A stretch of 64,000 nt of DNA, from positions 124,001-188,000 of the forward strand of contig CAYXTO010000004.1 of assembly GCA_964468045.1 (NCBI GenBank), given 5' to 3'. The stretch is from JAWKXU01 sp964468045. Lineage in GTDB: Bacteria; Pseudomonadota; Alphaproteobacteria; Sphingomonadales; Sphingomonadaceae. The position numbers were made by a program, and so were the translations under genes. The stretch's first letter is position 1. Each line of letters opens with the position of its first letter. A model generated the notes under the pieces. It was given only the letters and a program-made list of their open reading frames with translations, ran no database searches and was not told where the DNA came from. Positions 16,216 to 24,932 of the stretch are shown here, one piece after another.

Positions 16216-17480
16216 GCTGCAAGCGCCTCCTTCACGGTGGCGGCAGATGCCCAGCGCATGACATTGTCGATCGAGCGCCGGATGGCGATCTCATTGTCCT
16301 GCAATTGCATGAACTGCTTGGCCCCCGCGCTGACGCCGCGCTGGGTGCGTTCCATGTTGCAAAGGTCTTCCGCAATGACTTCCAGCACGCGAGCGACATA
16401 AAGCTCCTGCTGTAGGCGCTGGCGCATCGTCATGGGCTTGGCCATGAAGAACCGCGCCTCGTGCCGCGTCTTGTCGACCGCCAACGGCCAGAACTGATGC
16501 AGCCAGAAGCCCCCGGGGCCCCAGTTGATATGGGTGTGCGGGAAGATATGCACGGAATCCATCGACCACCCGCTCGTCTTTGTCGGGTTTACGACCGGAT
16601 GCGCAAGGAATTGCTGCATGTCGTCCAGCTTGTTGGCGGAAATGACGCTGCCGGCACCTTCCAGCTTCTGCGCGACGCGGTCGATCTTGTGCTTTTCCTG
16701 CAATTCGAAGTTCGGATTCCCGTACATCGAGACATGGGCATGCTGGCCCAGCAGCTTGGCATCGAGCAGCCGCGCGAACGGATTCTCGTTGGACGAAAAA
16801 GTCGCCCCGATCGTTTCGGGATGGATTGCCGGGATATGATAGCTTTCCAGGAAGGCATCGGACACGATCTTCCAGTTCGCGCCCACATCCGCCCGCACGA
16901 CGAAGGCATTGTCGGGGAAAGTATAGGGCACGCCTGCCAGATAATTCGCAAGGGGACCCAGAAATTCCTCCAGCGTCACCTCGGGAACCTTCTGGAGATT
17001 GATGAAGATATAACCTTCCCAAGTGGCCACCGCGATCCGCTCCAGCCCGCACTTGCTCTTGTCGACGCCGAAGAACGCTTTCTCGTCCGGGACGCCCATC
17101 AGGGAACCGTCATTGCGGTAAGTCCAGTTGTGATAGGGACAGACAAAGCGCGATGCCTTGCCTTCCCGCGCCATCACCACCTCGGTCCCGCGATGCGAGC
17201 AGGTATTGTGGAAAGCCCGGATCTCACCGCCCTTGGTGCGCGTGATGAGCACGGAAACGCCGGCGATGGTCACATCGCGGCGCATGAAATCGCCCGGCTC
17301 CGGAATGTCCTCCACCCGCCCGATCACCAGCCAGGCGCGCTTGAAGACCTGCTCCTTCTCCGCCTGGTAGAACTCTTCCGAATGATAGGGCGCCAACGGC
17401 ACCGGGCCAGTCGACAGACCCGACTGTTGCGTGAACCGATGGTCGATGTCGAAAGTGCTGCTCTCGATTGGACTGTTCAT
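16212..17480 (-). CDS. Rieske non-heme iron oxygenase, alpha subunit
   Basis: 422 residues. The Rieske [2Fe-2S] site is C94-S-H96 and C114-P-Y-H117. The mononuclear iron site is D208...E212-S-Y-H215...H220 in SDAFLESYHIPAIH, where D208 bridges to the Rieske centre of the neighbouring subunit and H215/H220 are metal ligands. These are the standard features of aromatic-ring-hydroxylating or related demethylating/hydroxylating oxygenases. No small beta subunit, ferredoxin or reductase gene lies nearby, so it is probably an alpha-only enzyme fed by general redox partners. It is the first gene of a five-gene minus-strand operon. Substrate unknown. Confidence 0.92.
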   Translation of the reverse strand: MNSPIESSTFDIDHRFTQQSGLSTGPVPLAPYHSEEFYQAEKEQVFKRAWLVIGRVEDIPEPGDFMRRDVTIAGVSVLITRTKGGEIRAFHNTCSHRGTEVVMAREGKASRFVCPYHNWTYRNDGSLMGVPDEKAFFGVDKSKCGLERIAVATWEGYIFINLQKVPEVTLEEFLGPLANYLAGVPYTFPDNAFVVRADVGANWKIVSDAFLESYHIPAIHPETIGATFSSNENPFARLLDAKLLGQHAHVSMYGNPNFELQEKHKIDRVAQKLEGAGSVISANKLDDMQQFLAHPVVNPTKTSGWSMDSVHIFPHTHINWGPGGFWLHQFWPLAVDKTRHEARFFMAKPMTMRQRLQQELYVARVLEVIAEDLCNMERTQRGVSAGAKQFMQLQDNEIAIRRSIDNVMRWASAATVKEALAA

Positions 17481-17504
17481 GAAATTCTCTCTCCGGACCC
17501 AATT

Positions 17505-17660
17505 CTATCTTTCGCAAAATGCGAACATGATCGTGGCGGAGGCGGCGCGCTCATTCTCGGGAGTAAACGCACTGTATGTGGCATCCGTCGGCCCGCCACC
17601 GCCAGTCGTGATCACGATACACTGTTTGCCGTTCGCAGCATAGCCTACTGGAAAGGCATT
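17505..17660 (-). pseudogene. C-terminal remnant of a PQQ-dependent dehydrogenase
   Basis: Upstream of the Rieske gene, on the same strand, lies a frame ending at 17505 whose last 50 residues read like the C-terminus of a PQQ-dependent alcohol or sugar dehydrogenase: FPVGYAANGKQCIVITTGGGG, then a terminal TIMFAFCE. The family ends with a similar GKQYVAV..GGG...FALP arrangement. Nothing upstream of about 17660 matches the rest of the enzyme, which is normally 500 or more residues, and no start or ribosome binding site is seen. It is probably a truncated leftover. The remaining spacer up to 17881 is AT-rich. Confidence 0.5.
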
Positions 17661-17845
17661 CTTATGATACCCGCTGCAACTCCATCTCGGATAGACGGCA
17701 CCCATTTTCATATTGCTCTTCCATGGCGCGCATTCCGGCGCGACTGAAAATATGCGCCGGCTCCCACCTGTGACGCGGCAAGCCAAGAACTTGTCGCGCC
17801 GCGTTCTACCCTGTAGATCTCAAAGAAGATAACATATCACAAAAA

Positions 17846-17855
17846 ATCATATGAT
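17846..17855. promoter_or_regulatory. Palindrome upstream of aldehyde dehydrogenase
   Basis: The perfect 10-base palindrome ATCATATGAT sits 26 bases before the aldehyde dehydrogenase start in an AT-rich stretch. It shares the CATATG core with the palindrome in front of the P450 at 8916. It could be a regulator site for this divergent intergenic region, but a short palindrome in AT-rich DNA is weak evidence. Confidence 0.25.
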
Positions 17856-17881
17856 CAACATTCAGGCCGGCTGATTAATTT

Positions 17882-19318
17882 ATGATAAAAGAACGATATC
17901 CTTTATTTCTGGCAAACAAGGAAGTTTATTCAAACTCTGATCTTGAAGTAAAGGATAAATACACAGGCGATGTGGTGACTCGGGTCGCCTTGGCGGATGC
18001 CGACACCATCGCGGATGGCATCGCAGCCGCGCACGATGCCGCCGAACCAATGGCCCGCATGGCGAGCTATGAGCGGCAGGAGGTGCTGCAGCATTGCGTC
18101 GCGCGCTTCAAGCAACGAGAAGAGGAACTGGCCCATGTGCTGTGCATCGAGGCCGGAAAGCCGATCAAGGACAGCCGTGGGGAGGTGAGCCGGCTTATCG
18201 ACACCTTCAAGATCGCGGCGGAGGAGGCCGTCAGAATCACCGGCGAAGTCCAGCCTCTCGACATCAGCCCTCGCGCACGGGGATATCAGGGAATCTGGAA
18301 GAGAGTTCCGATCGGCCCCTGCTCCTTCATTTCACCCTTCAATTTTCCGCTCAACCTGGCCGCTCACAAGATAGCCCCTGCGATTGCAGTCGGCTGTCCC
18401 TTTGTACTCAAGCCGGCCAGCAGGACCCCGCTTGGCGCGCTGATAATCGGCGAAATCCTGGCGGAGACCGATCTGCCGGAAGGCGCCTTCTCGATCCTGC
18501 CCGCGAGCCGGGACGGTGCGGAATTGCTCACCACCGATGAACGCCTGAAACTGCTTTCGTTCACTGGCTCCCCGGAGGTGGGCTGGGATCTCAAGGCGAA
18601 GGCAGGCAAGAAGAAAGTGGTGCTGGAACTGGGCGGGAATGCCGCCGTGATCATCGATCAGGATGCGGACCTGGACGACGCGGTGAACCGCGTCCTGTTC
18701 GGCGCGTTCTATCAGTCGGGCCAGAGTTGCATCGGAGTGCAGCGCATCCTGGTCCATGAGAATATCTACGAGGAATTCCGCGGGCGGCTCGTCGAGGGGA
18801 CCAAAGCCCTCATCACCGGCGATCCGCGAAACGAGAACACTTTTGTCGGCCCCATGATCGACCAGGAGGAAGCCAGGAGACTCGAAGCCTGGATATCGGA
18901 AGCGACCGCCAAGGGCGCTCGCCTTCTCTGCGGGGGAAATCGGGACGGTGCCATGCTGGAGCCGACATTGCTGGAAGGCGTGAGGCGCGACACGAAGCTC
19001 AACGTGGAGGAAGCATTCGGGCCTGTTGCATTCCTGGCGCCCTTCGGTTCCTTTGAAGAAGCGTTGGGGATCGTCAATGACAGCAAGTTCGGCCTGCAGG
19101 CCGGCATCTTCACCCGGGACATCTTCAAGGTGCTCGACGCATGGGATCGCCTCGAAGTCGGCGGAATCGTGATCAACGACGTTCCCTCCTACAGGGTGGA
19201 CAACATGCCCTATGGCGGGGTGAAAGACTCGGGCCTCGGCCGCGAAGGCGTTCGATTTGCGATGGAGGATATGTCCGAAATCCGAAATCTCGTCATCCGC
19301 AGACGCTTTGACAAATAG
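17882..19318 (+). CDS. NAD(P)-dependent aldehyde dehydrogenase
   Basis: 478 residues, full ALDH fold. The catalytic residues are present: C283 in GQSCIGVQR, E249 in LELGGN, N154 in SPFNFPLN and K177 in LKPAS. The SFTGSPEVGW coenzyme motif is at 226-235. It most resembles the lactaldehyde/non-phosphorylating glyceraldehyde-3-phosphate dehydrogenase branch. It would oxidise an aldehyde formed in the surrounding catabolic pathways to a carboxylic acid. The first 30 codons are conspicuously AT-rich (many AAA, TAT and ATA codons) compared with the rest of the gene. AraC, lactonase and SDR genes follow on the same strand. Confidence 0.92.
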   Translation: MIKERYPLFLANKEVYSNSDLEVKDKYTGDVVTRVALADADTIADGIAAAHDAAEPMARMASYERQEVLQHCVARFKQREEELAHVLCIEAGKPIKDSRGEVSRLIDTFKIAAEEAVRITGEVQPLDISPRARGYQGIWKRVPIGPCSFISPFNFPLNLAAHKIAPAIAVGCPFVLKPASRTPLGALIIGEILAETDLPEGAFSILPASRDGAELLTTDERLKLLSFTGSPEVGWDLKAKAGKKKVVLELGGNAAVIIDQDADLDDAVNRVLFGAFYQSGQSCIGVQRILVHENIYEEFRGRLVEGTKALITGDPRNENTFVGPMIDQEEARRLEAWISEATAKGARLLCGGNRDGAMLEPTLLEGVRRDTKLNVEEAFGPVAFLAPFGSFEEALGIVNDSKFGLQAGIFTRDIFKVLDAWDRLEVGGIVINDVPSYRVDNMPYGGVKDSGLGREGVRFAMEDMSEIRNLVIRRRFDK

Positions 19319-19452
19319 ACCGCGGCATTTCCAGCCCTGCCGCCTTGATCCGGCCAAAAGCTCGCGAACAGACGCCTTTGCTATGAACTTGTAATTCCGG
19401 AAACTGTTGGGCATTGTCGCCTAAGGTCAAGCATCTCATTGGGAGAGAGGCG

Positions 19453-20547
19453 ATGCACGTCGCTAAAAGAAGCGGACCGGACGCCCATGCCAAAGAGGGC
19501 AGGCACGATCCTGGATTCGATCTCGTCCATGCGGACGCCTTGCGGTTTTTCCCGGAACTTGTGGGAGAACTCGGTGGGGATTCATCCAGGATCCTGGAAA
19601 TGGCGCGGATCGATCTTAATCTGCTGCAAAGCAGGTCGGGAGCGCTCGAGTATGGAGCGTTCGTCAATCTGCTTGAAATAGCTGCGCGCGAGCTCAACCG
19701 CCCCGATTTCGGCATTCTTCTTGCCCGTTACCAGAAGGGCAGCAAGGTAATGGGGCCGGTCGGCGTGGTGATGAAGAATAGCGAAACCCTGGGGCAAGCT
19801 CTTGGTTACTGCAAGAAGCACATTCATGCCTACTGCCTTGCAACCCGGGTCCGCTTCATTCCGGACCGGGCTAGGCATACGCTTTTTCTGGAAATCCAGA
19901 TTATGCTGGATGGCCTGCCTCAAAGGCAGCAAGTGGTGGAGCATGGGGTCATGCTCGCCAATCTCAACATAATGGATATCACGGGCGACAATGCCCAGGT
20001 CCGTGAAGTCCATTTCCGGCACAAGCGGCTTTCCCCCTACAACGTCTACAAGATGGCGTTCGGCTGCGAAGTGAAGTTCGAGCAGAGCAGGGATGGTTTT
20101 CTCCTGACCGAGCAGGATCTGCTTTGCCCCATCTCGGAGCCGGATCCACAATTGTACGAGATGGCAACTTCCTTCGTGGAAACCCGTTATCCGATCGCGA
20201 GCCCGCCGACCCGGGCCCGTGTCCGCCTCTTGATAGAGCGTTTCCTGGAAGCAGAAGATTGCACCAACGAACGCATTTCAGCCGAATTGTGCATGCATCC
20301 CCGGACCTTGCAGCGCCGGCTGAAGGCAGAAGGGACATCATTCGAGAAGATAAAGGACGAGGTCAGGCGCGATATCGCGCTCAATTGCCTTTCCAATCCT
20401 GATATTCCGTTGATCAAGGTCGCAGAACGGCTCGGATATGCGGAAGCCTCGGTATTGACCCGCAGTTGTTCCCGCTGGTTTTCCGCGTCGCCCAGCCAGG
20501 TCCGCAATCGATCGGTCATGGGAAAGGCGGCAATGCAGGTGCAATGA
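19453..20547 (+). CDS. AraC-family transcriptional regulator with arabinose-binding-like N-terminal domain
   Basis: 364 residues. The ATG at 19453 follows a strong GGGAGAGAGG, so I prefer it to the upstream TTG at 19414. The N-terminal two thirds match the AraC_arabin-binding layout seen in OruR- or ArgR-like activators (for example RPDFGILLARYQKGSKVMGPVG near 76-97). The C-terminal AraC DNA-binding domain has both helix-turn-helix units: NERISAELCMHPRTLQRRLK and a second near VAERLGYAEASVLTRSCSRW. It probably activates neighbouring catabolic genes, either the ALDH/lactonase/SDR set or the Rieske operon. Confidence 0.9.
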   Translation: MHVAKRSGPDAHAKEGRHDPGFDLVHADALRFFPELVGELGGDSSRILEMARIDLNLLQSRSGALEYGAFVNLLEIAARELNRPDFGILLARYQKGSKVMGPVGVVMKNSETLGQALGYCKKHIHAYCLATRVRFIPDRARHTLFLEIQIMLDGLPQRQQVVEHGVMLANLNIMDITGDNAQVREVHFRHKRLSPYNVYKMAFGCEVKFEQSRDGFLLTEQDLLCPISEPDPQLYEMATSFVETRYPIASPPTRARVRLLIERFLEAEDCTNERISAELCMHPRTLQRRLKAEGTSFEKIKDEVRRDIALNCLSNPDIPLIKVAERLGYAEASVLTRSCSRWFSASPSQVRNRSVMGKAAMQVQ

Positions 20548-20645
20548 CCCTTGCGACTATTGTCGCCCCCTGCATCGAGCAAGTCGCCTGAGGTCAATCC
20601 AGCGCATCCAACGAGATATAAGATCGCCTCGTTCACTCGCGAGGT

Positions 20646-21545
20646 ATGAAATCCTTTTCATACACACCGCCAGCCGACCTCAAAAACGCGTGGCGAGACT
20701 ATCGGATTGCCTGGGAGCCTTGGGTGCCAAGCTTTAAACTTTCATCTCGCCCGGGCTACTTTGAAGGCCTGCATTATCATCGGGAAAAATTGTGGTTCTC
20801 CGATTTCAGCAGCCGAACCGTTTTCGACCTTGATGGCCTGGGCAAATTAACCCCCCGCGCCTACGTGGCCGGCCAGCCGTCCGGGATCGGCTTCCTGCCC
20901 GATGGCAATACAGTGATCACATCGATGCATGATGGATTGCTCCTCATCTTGGGCGGAGGGGGTCATCTGGCCTTGCATGCCGATCTATCGGCCCACTTTT
21001 CCGGTCCTATCAACGACATGGCGGTCGATAGCCGGGGCAACAGCTATGTCGGTGGCTTTGGCTATCATGCAGGCTATGCTCCGCCCTCGGAAATGCGGCC
21101 GGCACCCCTGGTGCATGTGGACTCGCGGGGGAAAGCCCGCCAAGTGGCGGAAGGGCTGCTGTTTCCGAACGGCATGGCGCTCTCCCCAGCCGAGGACCGG
21201 TTGTATGTGGCGGAAACTTTCGGAAATCGCATTTCCAGCTTTCGGATCGGCCGGGACGGCGATCTGACCGAACAAACCGTCTTTGCCGATCTTGGTGAAT
21301 ACGGCCCCGATGGCTTGTGTGCAGACGCCGCCGGTCTCTGGGCAGCCTGCCCTTTTGCCCAGAAAGCCATACATATCGACTGGCAGGGTGTGATCGACCG
21401 GGAGATTTCCTTCGAGGGACGGTGGGCGGTGACCCTCACGATGGCCGGTTCGGAAAAGAAGCTCGCCATCTCGCTGGCGGAAACCACGCTCGAAGATTTT
21501 CACCGGGGCTTCGCCATCGCCGCCATCGAGACCATAGCCATCTAA
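20646..21545 (+). CDS. SMP-30/gluconolactonase/LRE-type lactonase
   Basis: 299 residues, six-bladed beta-propeller of the SMP-30 family. Recognisable parts are an N-terminal FEGLHYHREKLWFSDF blade with the metal-binding Glu (E40), the PINDMAVDSRGNSYVG segment with the Asn-Asp pair, and the LFPNGMALSPAEDRLYVAET segment whose Asn and Asp residues are metal ligands in the family. Such proteins hydrolyse lactones using a divalent metal. Since the window encodes several lactone-forming Baeyer-Villiger enzymes, opening such a lactone is an attractive role, but this is inference. It is followed 19 bases later by an SDR gene. Confidence 0.88.
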   Translation: MKSFSYTPPADLKNAWRDYRIAWEPWVPSFKLSSRPGYFEGLHYHREKLWFSDFSSRTVFDLDGLGKLTPRAYVAGQPSGIGFLPDGNTVITSMHDGLLLILGGGGHLALHADLSAHFSGPINDMAVDSRGNSYVGGFGYHAGYAPPSEMRPAPLVHVDSRGKARQVAEGLLFPNGMALSPAEDRLYVAETFGNRISSFRIGRDGDLTEQTVFADLGEYGPDGLCADAAGLWAACPFAQKAIHIDWQGVIDREISFEGRWAVTLTMAGSEKKLAISLAETTLEDFHRGFAIAAIETIAI

Positions 21546-21564
21546 ATCCATTGGAGATCAATCG

Positions 21565-22350
21565 ATGAACTTCCTCGGTTTCGCCGAAAACACCCCGATC
21601 GTCGTGACCGGCGGCGGCAGCGGCATCGGCGCCGCGACCGCGATTACTGCCGGAAAGCTGGGGCTTTCGGTCTCCATCTGGGATCTATCCGCGCAAGCGG
21701 GCCAGGAAACCGCTGCGGAGATTGAACGCAACGGAGGTCGGGCGATGGCCATCGCGCTCGATCTTACCGATCCCGCCGCAGTCGCCGATGCCTGGTCGCA
21801 AACCTGGGCGGCTTATGGCCCGGTCAATCATCTGGCAGCCGTTGCCGGGCCTCCCAGCTTCAACACATCCGATTTCAATCAGGGGGTGGAACGGACCATC
21901 GACTGCGTTCGCATCCCTACCGAAGAATGGCTCAAGCAGGATGGCGACGAACTTCGCCACGCCGTTTACATGTCATCGGTCCAGGGGCCGAGATATGGAG
22001 CCGGAATTGCCTGGTACACGGTTGCCAAATCCGCAGTGGAAGGTTTCATGAAATCGGTGGCGGCAATGCGGCCAGGAAATATCAGGGCGAATGCAGTGCT
22101 GCCCGATTGGGTCCATACGCCCCGCACCGACAAGTTCGTGGCCATGGCAGGTGGGGAAACGATGGACATCAATCCCATGGGGCGCATCGCGCGGCCTCAG
22201 GACGTGGCGAACACCATCCTGTTCCTGATCTCGCCTGCGGCCGAATATATCAACGGGGTTTCGATAGAAGTGGATGGCGGTGCAAAATTGCGGTCTCTGG
22301 CCTGGCTTCGAATGCGCGAAATCAGCAACAGCAGCGTTCCCGGCAATTAA
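21565..22350 (+). CDS. Short-chain dehydrogenase/reductase
   Basis: 261 residues. The cofactor motif is TGGGSGIG near 15-22; the catalytic Ser is in YMSSVQ (about 139-140) and the YxxxK pair is in WYTVAKSA (Tyr near 152). The usual NNAG is replaced by AVAGPP. A GGAGAT ribosome binding site precedes the ATG, 19 bases after the lactonase stop, so the two are likely co-transcribed. It probably interconverts an alcohol and a ketone in the local pathway. It ends five bases before the convergent enoyl-CoA hydratase. Confidence 0.88.
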   Translation: MNFLGFAENTPIVVTGGGSGIGAATAITAGKLGLSVSIWDLSAQAGQETAAEIERNGGRAMAIALDLTDPAAVADAWSQTWAAYGPVNHLAAVAGPPSFNTSDFNQGVERTIDCVRIPTEEWLKQDGDELRHAVYMSSVQGPRYGAGIAWYTVAKSAVEGFMKSVAAMRPGNIRANAVLPDWVHTPRTDKFVAMAGGETMDINPMGRIARPQDVANTILFLISPAAEYINGVSIEVDGGAKLRSLAWLRMREISNSSVPGN

Positions 22351-22355
22351 CCGCG

Positions 22356-23177
22356 TCAGCCCTTGGCATCAGGGTCGGGGTTCCAGTTGGGGCTCCGCCT
22401 TTCCAGAAACGCCTTGGGGCCTTCCTTGAAATCGGGATGGGTCCAATGGGATTTCAGCAGTTCCCATCCCAAATCAAGGGCCTGATGATAGCCCATTTCC
22501 TCGCTGGCCCAGATGGCCCGCTTGGAAAGCGCCATTGCCTGGGGCGAGTTGGCCTTGATCGCTTGCGCAAGCTCCGCCACCAGATCCCGGGCGTCCTGTA
22601 AGGTTGGAGCCAGCAGGTCCACCAGGCCCAATTGATGCGCCCGGGCTGCCGGCATGCGATGGGCCTTGCCGGCCAAGGTCAACAGCAGGGCCCCGCCGAG
22701 CGTCATCCGCCGGGCGAGGCCGATATTCTCCAACGCACCCACCGCCCCGACATTGCAATGCGTGTCCATGAAAGCGGCAGCATCGCACGCGATGACGATA
22801 TCGGAATCGACCACGAAATGCAGGCCGCCGCCTACGGCCAGCCCGTTCACCAGGCAGATCACAGGCTTCCAGACTTCGCATTGGCGGGGGGAAAATCTGT
22901 TCGCCTCCCGATAAGGAGCATTGCGCAAATACCGGTCGTCGCCTTCATCCCGCAGGGAATCCACCGCAGCGCCGGTACAAAAATGCCGGTCGCCTGCGCC
23001 GGTGATCACCGCAAGGCGGATATCATCATCGGCCTTCACGCGATTCCACAACGTTTCCAGCCGGACCAGCATGGCAGGGGTAAGCGAATTGCCCTGTGCC
23101 GGACGGTTCAGGGTGACCGTCGCCACCTGATCTTCGACGGCGAAGAGCACCTCTTCATCAGAACTATTGCTTGTCAT
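22356..23177 (-). CDS. Enoyl-CoA hydratase/isomerase family protein
   Basis: 273 residues. The true start is the ATG at 23177; the open frame extends further but there overlaps the SDR gene. The crotonase fold is clear: VTLNRPAQGNSLTPAML near the start, an oxyanion-hole segment (HFCTGAAVDSL, then LVNGLAVGGGLHFVV) and ALENIGLARRM. The hydratase Glu positions are not both obvious, so hydration, isomerisation or C-C cleavage are all possible. It is the last gene of the long acyl-CoA operon and overlaps the upstream SDR by 14 bases. Confidence 0.9.
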   Translation of the reverse strand: MTSNSSDEEVLFAVEDQVATVTLNRPAQGNSLTPAMLVRLETLWNRVKADDDIRLAVITGAGDRHFCTGAAVDSLRDEGDDRYLRNAPYREANRFSPRQCEVWKPVICLVNGLAVGGGLHFVVDSDIVIACDAAAFMDTHCNVGAVGALENIGLARRMTLGGALLLTLAGKAHRMPAARAHQLGLVDLLAPTLQDARDLVAELAQAIKANSPQAMALSKRAIWASEEMGYHQALDLGWELLKSHWTHPDFKEGPKAFLERRSPNWNPDPDAKG

Positions 23178-23946
23178 CCCGCACCCATTCGGAGGTAAGG
23201 CCATATTCCGACAGATATTTGGTCGCGCTCCACCCGCCATCGACCACGATTGTCTGACCATTGATGAAGCTGCCGCCCTCGGAACAGAGGAAGGCGACCG
23301 TGGCCGCCACATCCTCGACAGTGCCCATTCGCTGGTGCGGAGTCATTTCCAGATTCATCCGGCGAAAACGCTCGTCCTGCAACCGGTCCCGGATCATGTC
23401 GGTCAGCACGATCCCGGGCGCGACACAATTAGAACGGATCCCTTGCGCGCCATACTGGCAGGCGATGTGGGAGGTCAGCCCGAACAGGCCCGCCTTGGCC
23501 ATCGAATAGGCGCCGCCCCGCAAACCGCCAACCACCGCGAAGGTGGAGGAGATATTGATTACCGCTCCTCCCGCTTCCATCACCGGCACCGCTTCTCGTG
23601 CCAGACGAAACGGCGCCCGCAGCATCAGCGCCAGAAAGCCATCCAGCATCGCATCGTCGGTTTCATGCAACGGGCGGGGATGGCCTGCCCCCGCATTGTT
23701 GATCAGAAAATCGATCCGCCCCCATTTGGCGATCGCCTGCTCCACAATGCGACGCGGCGCATCGTCCTCGGTGATATCCAGCGAAAGGCTCAACTGACTG
23801 TGCCCCGCAGGCAGCTTTTCGACCAATTCGGCAAGCTTATCTGGATCGCGGCCCACACCGCAAATGGCGATGCCTTGTTCCGCCAGGGCGCAGGCGATGC
23901 CCAGGCCGATGCCACTCCCCGCACCGGTGATGATGGCTATCTTCAT
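23164..23946 (-). CDS. Short-chain dehydrogenase/reductase
   Basis: 260 residues from the ATG at 23946, which follows GGAGAG; a GTG at 23961 is less likely. TGAGSGIG marks the cofactor site, NNAG is at about 85-88, the catalytic Ser is in NISSTF and YSMAK holds Tyr and Lys. Within an acyl-CoA dehydrogenase/hydratase operon it is a good candidate for a 3-hydroxyacyl-CoA dehydrogenase or a ring alcohol dehydrogenase. Confidence 0.9.
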   Translation of the reverse strand: MKIAIITGAGSGIGLGIACALAEQGIAICGVGRDPDKLAELVEKLPAGHSQLSLSLDITEDDAPRRIVEQAIAKWGRIDFLINNAGAGHPRPLHETDDAMLDGFLALMLRAPFRLAREAVPVMEAGGAVINISSTFAVVGGLRGGAYSMAKAGLFGLTSHIACQYGAQGIRSNCVAPGIVLTDMIRDRLQDERFRRMNLEMTPHQRMGTVEDVAATVAFLCSEGGSFINGQTIVVDGGWSATKYLSEYGLTSEWVRDDKQ

Positions 23947-23957
23947 GCTCTCTCCAT

Positions 23958-24932
23958 TCACGCTGTCATGCCGCTTGCGATCAACTCGGCGATCCGCCCT
24001 TGCAATATCTCGCGGCCTCCCAGCAGTTCTTCCCAGACATGCGCACGTCGCACCAGCAGATGCGCTGAAAATTCATCGCTGAAGCCAATTCCGCCGTGGA
24101 GCTGGATGTTCAGCGCTGCATTATGGCGCGCCGCATTGATCGCTTTCAGAGCCGTGGCATTGCAGGTCAGCACGGCGGCTTCTCCTTGCTGGCCCAACTG
24201 AACCGCCGCGAAGCTCAAGGCATCCCGACAGCTCGTCGCGGCGATCGCCAGATCCGCGCAATGATGTTTGACGGCCTGGAAATATCCGAGCGGCTTGTCG
24301 AACTGCTTGCGCAATTTCACATGCTCGACCGCCATCGCCATGGACTGATGCGAAATCCCGGTGAGATGCGCGGATATGAGCAGCATCGCCATCAGGCCGG
24401 TGACAATGCTGGCATCCATTCCGCCGCCAGGATGGGAGCATAGGGAAAGGGGCACTCCCCAATAACCATCATCCACGCGGCTGATGCCCCCGCATTGCCC
24501 GATGTCCGTCAGAATGAGCCGGGACCCTTCGAAGATCAGCGCCAGATCATGGGTTGCCTCTCCATACAATATTGTGTGGCCGCTATGGCACTGGCCCATG
24601 ATCACGGTCGTCCTGCCTTCAAGCAGGGCCTCCAACAGCGCATCGGCTCCGTTCTCCATTGCAATGCGCATCGCGATGGAACTTGCGAGGACATTGGGAG
24701 CGAGCAAATATTCGCCCAGTCTTGCATGGATCAGGGCCTCCTCGACAAAGCCGAGGCCCTGCCCCTGCTGTCCCGCCGAAAGCCCCAGGCAACCCAATGC
24801 GATGAGCGAATGCAGCTCTGCGCTCCAGTCGTAATCGGGGGCATGCAGGCGGGACAACGGCAGCAAGGAAGGAAAGGCCCGGCTCAATTCGTCGGCCAGG
24901 GCAAATTGCTCGGTACTGGGAAGCATCATCAT
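23958..24932 (-). CDS. Acyl-CoA dehydrogenase, small-type subunit (pair 1)
   Basis: 324 residues, shorter than a normal 380-residue acyl-CoA dehydrogenase. The N-terminal helical domain and middle beta domain are diverged and partly lost. The C-terminal helical domain is recognisable: VEHVKLRKQFDKPLGYFQAVKHHCADL and LHGGIGFSDEFSAHLLVRRAH. Its ATG overlaps the stop of the full-length partner at 24929 by four bases. Such short/long pairs form alpha2beta2 heterotetramers in steroid side-chain and ring catabolism, acting on bulky CoA esters. Three ATGs in a row make the exact start uncertain by two codons. Confidence 0.85.
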   Translation of the reverse strand: MMMLPSTEQFALADELSRAFPSLLPLSRLHAPDYDWSAELHSLIALGCLGLSAGQQGQGLGFVEEALIHARLGEYLLAPNVLASSIAMRIAMENGADALLEALLEGRTTVIMGQCHSGHTILYGEATHDLALIFEGSRLILTDIGQCGGISRVDDGYWGVPLSLCSHPGGGMDASIVTGLMAMLLISAHLTGISHQSMAMAVEHVKLRKQFDKPLGYFQAVKHHCADLAIAATSCRDALSFAAVQLGQQGEAAVLTCNATALKAINAARHNAALNIQLHGGIGFSDEFSAHLLVRRAHVWEELLGGREILQGRIAELIASGMTA

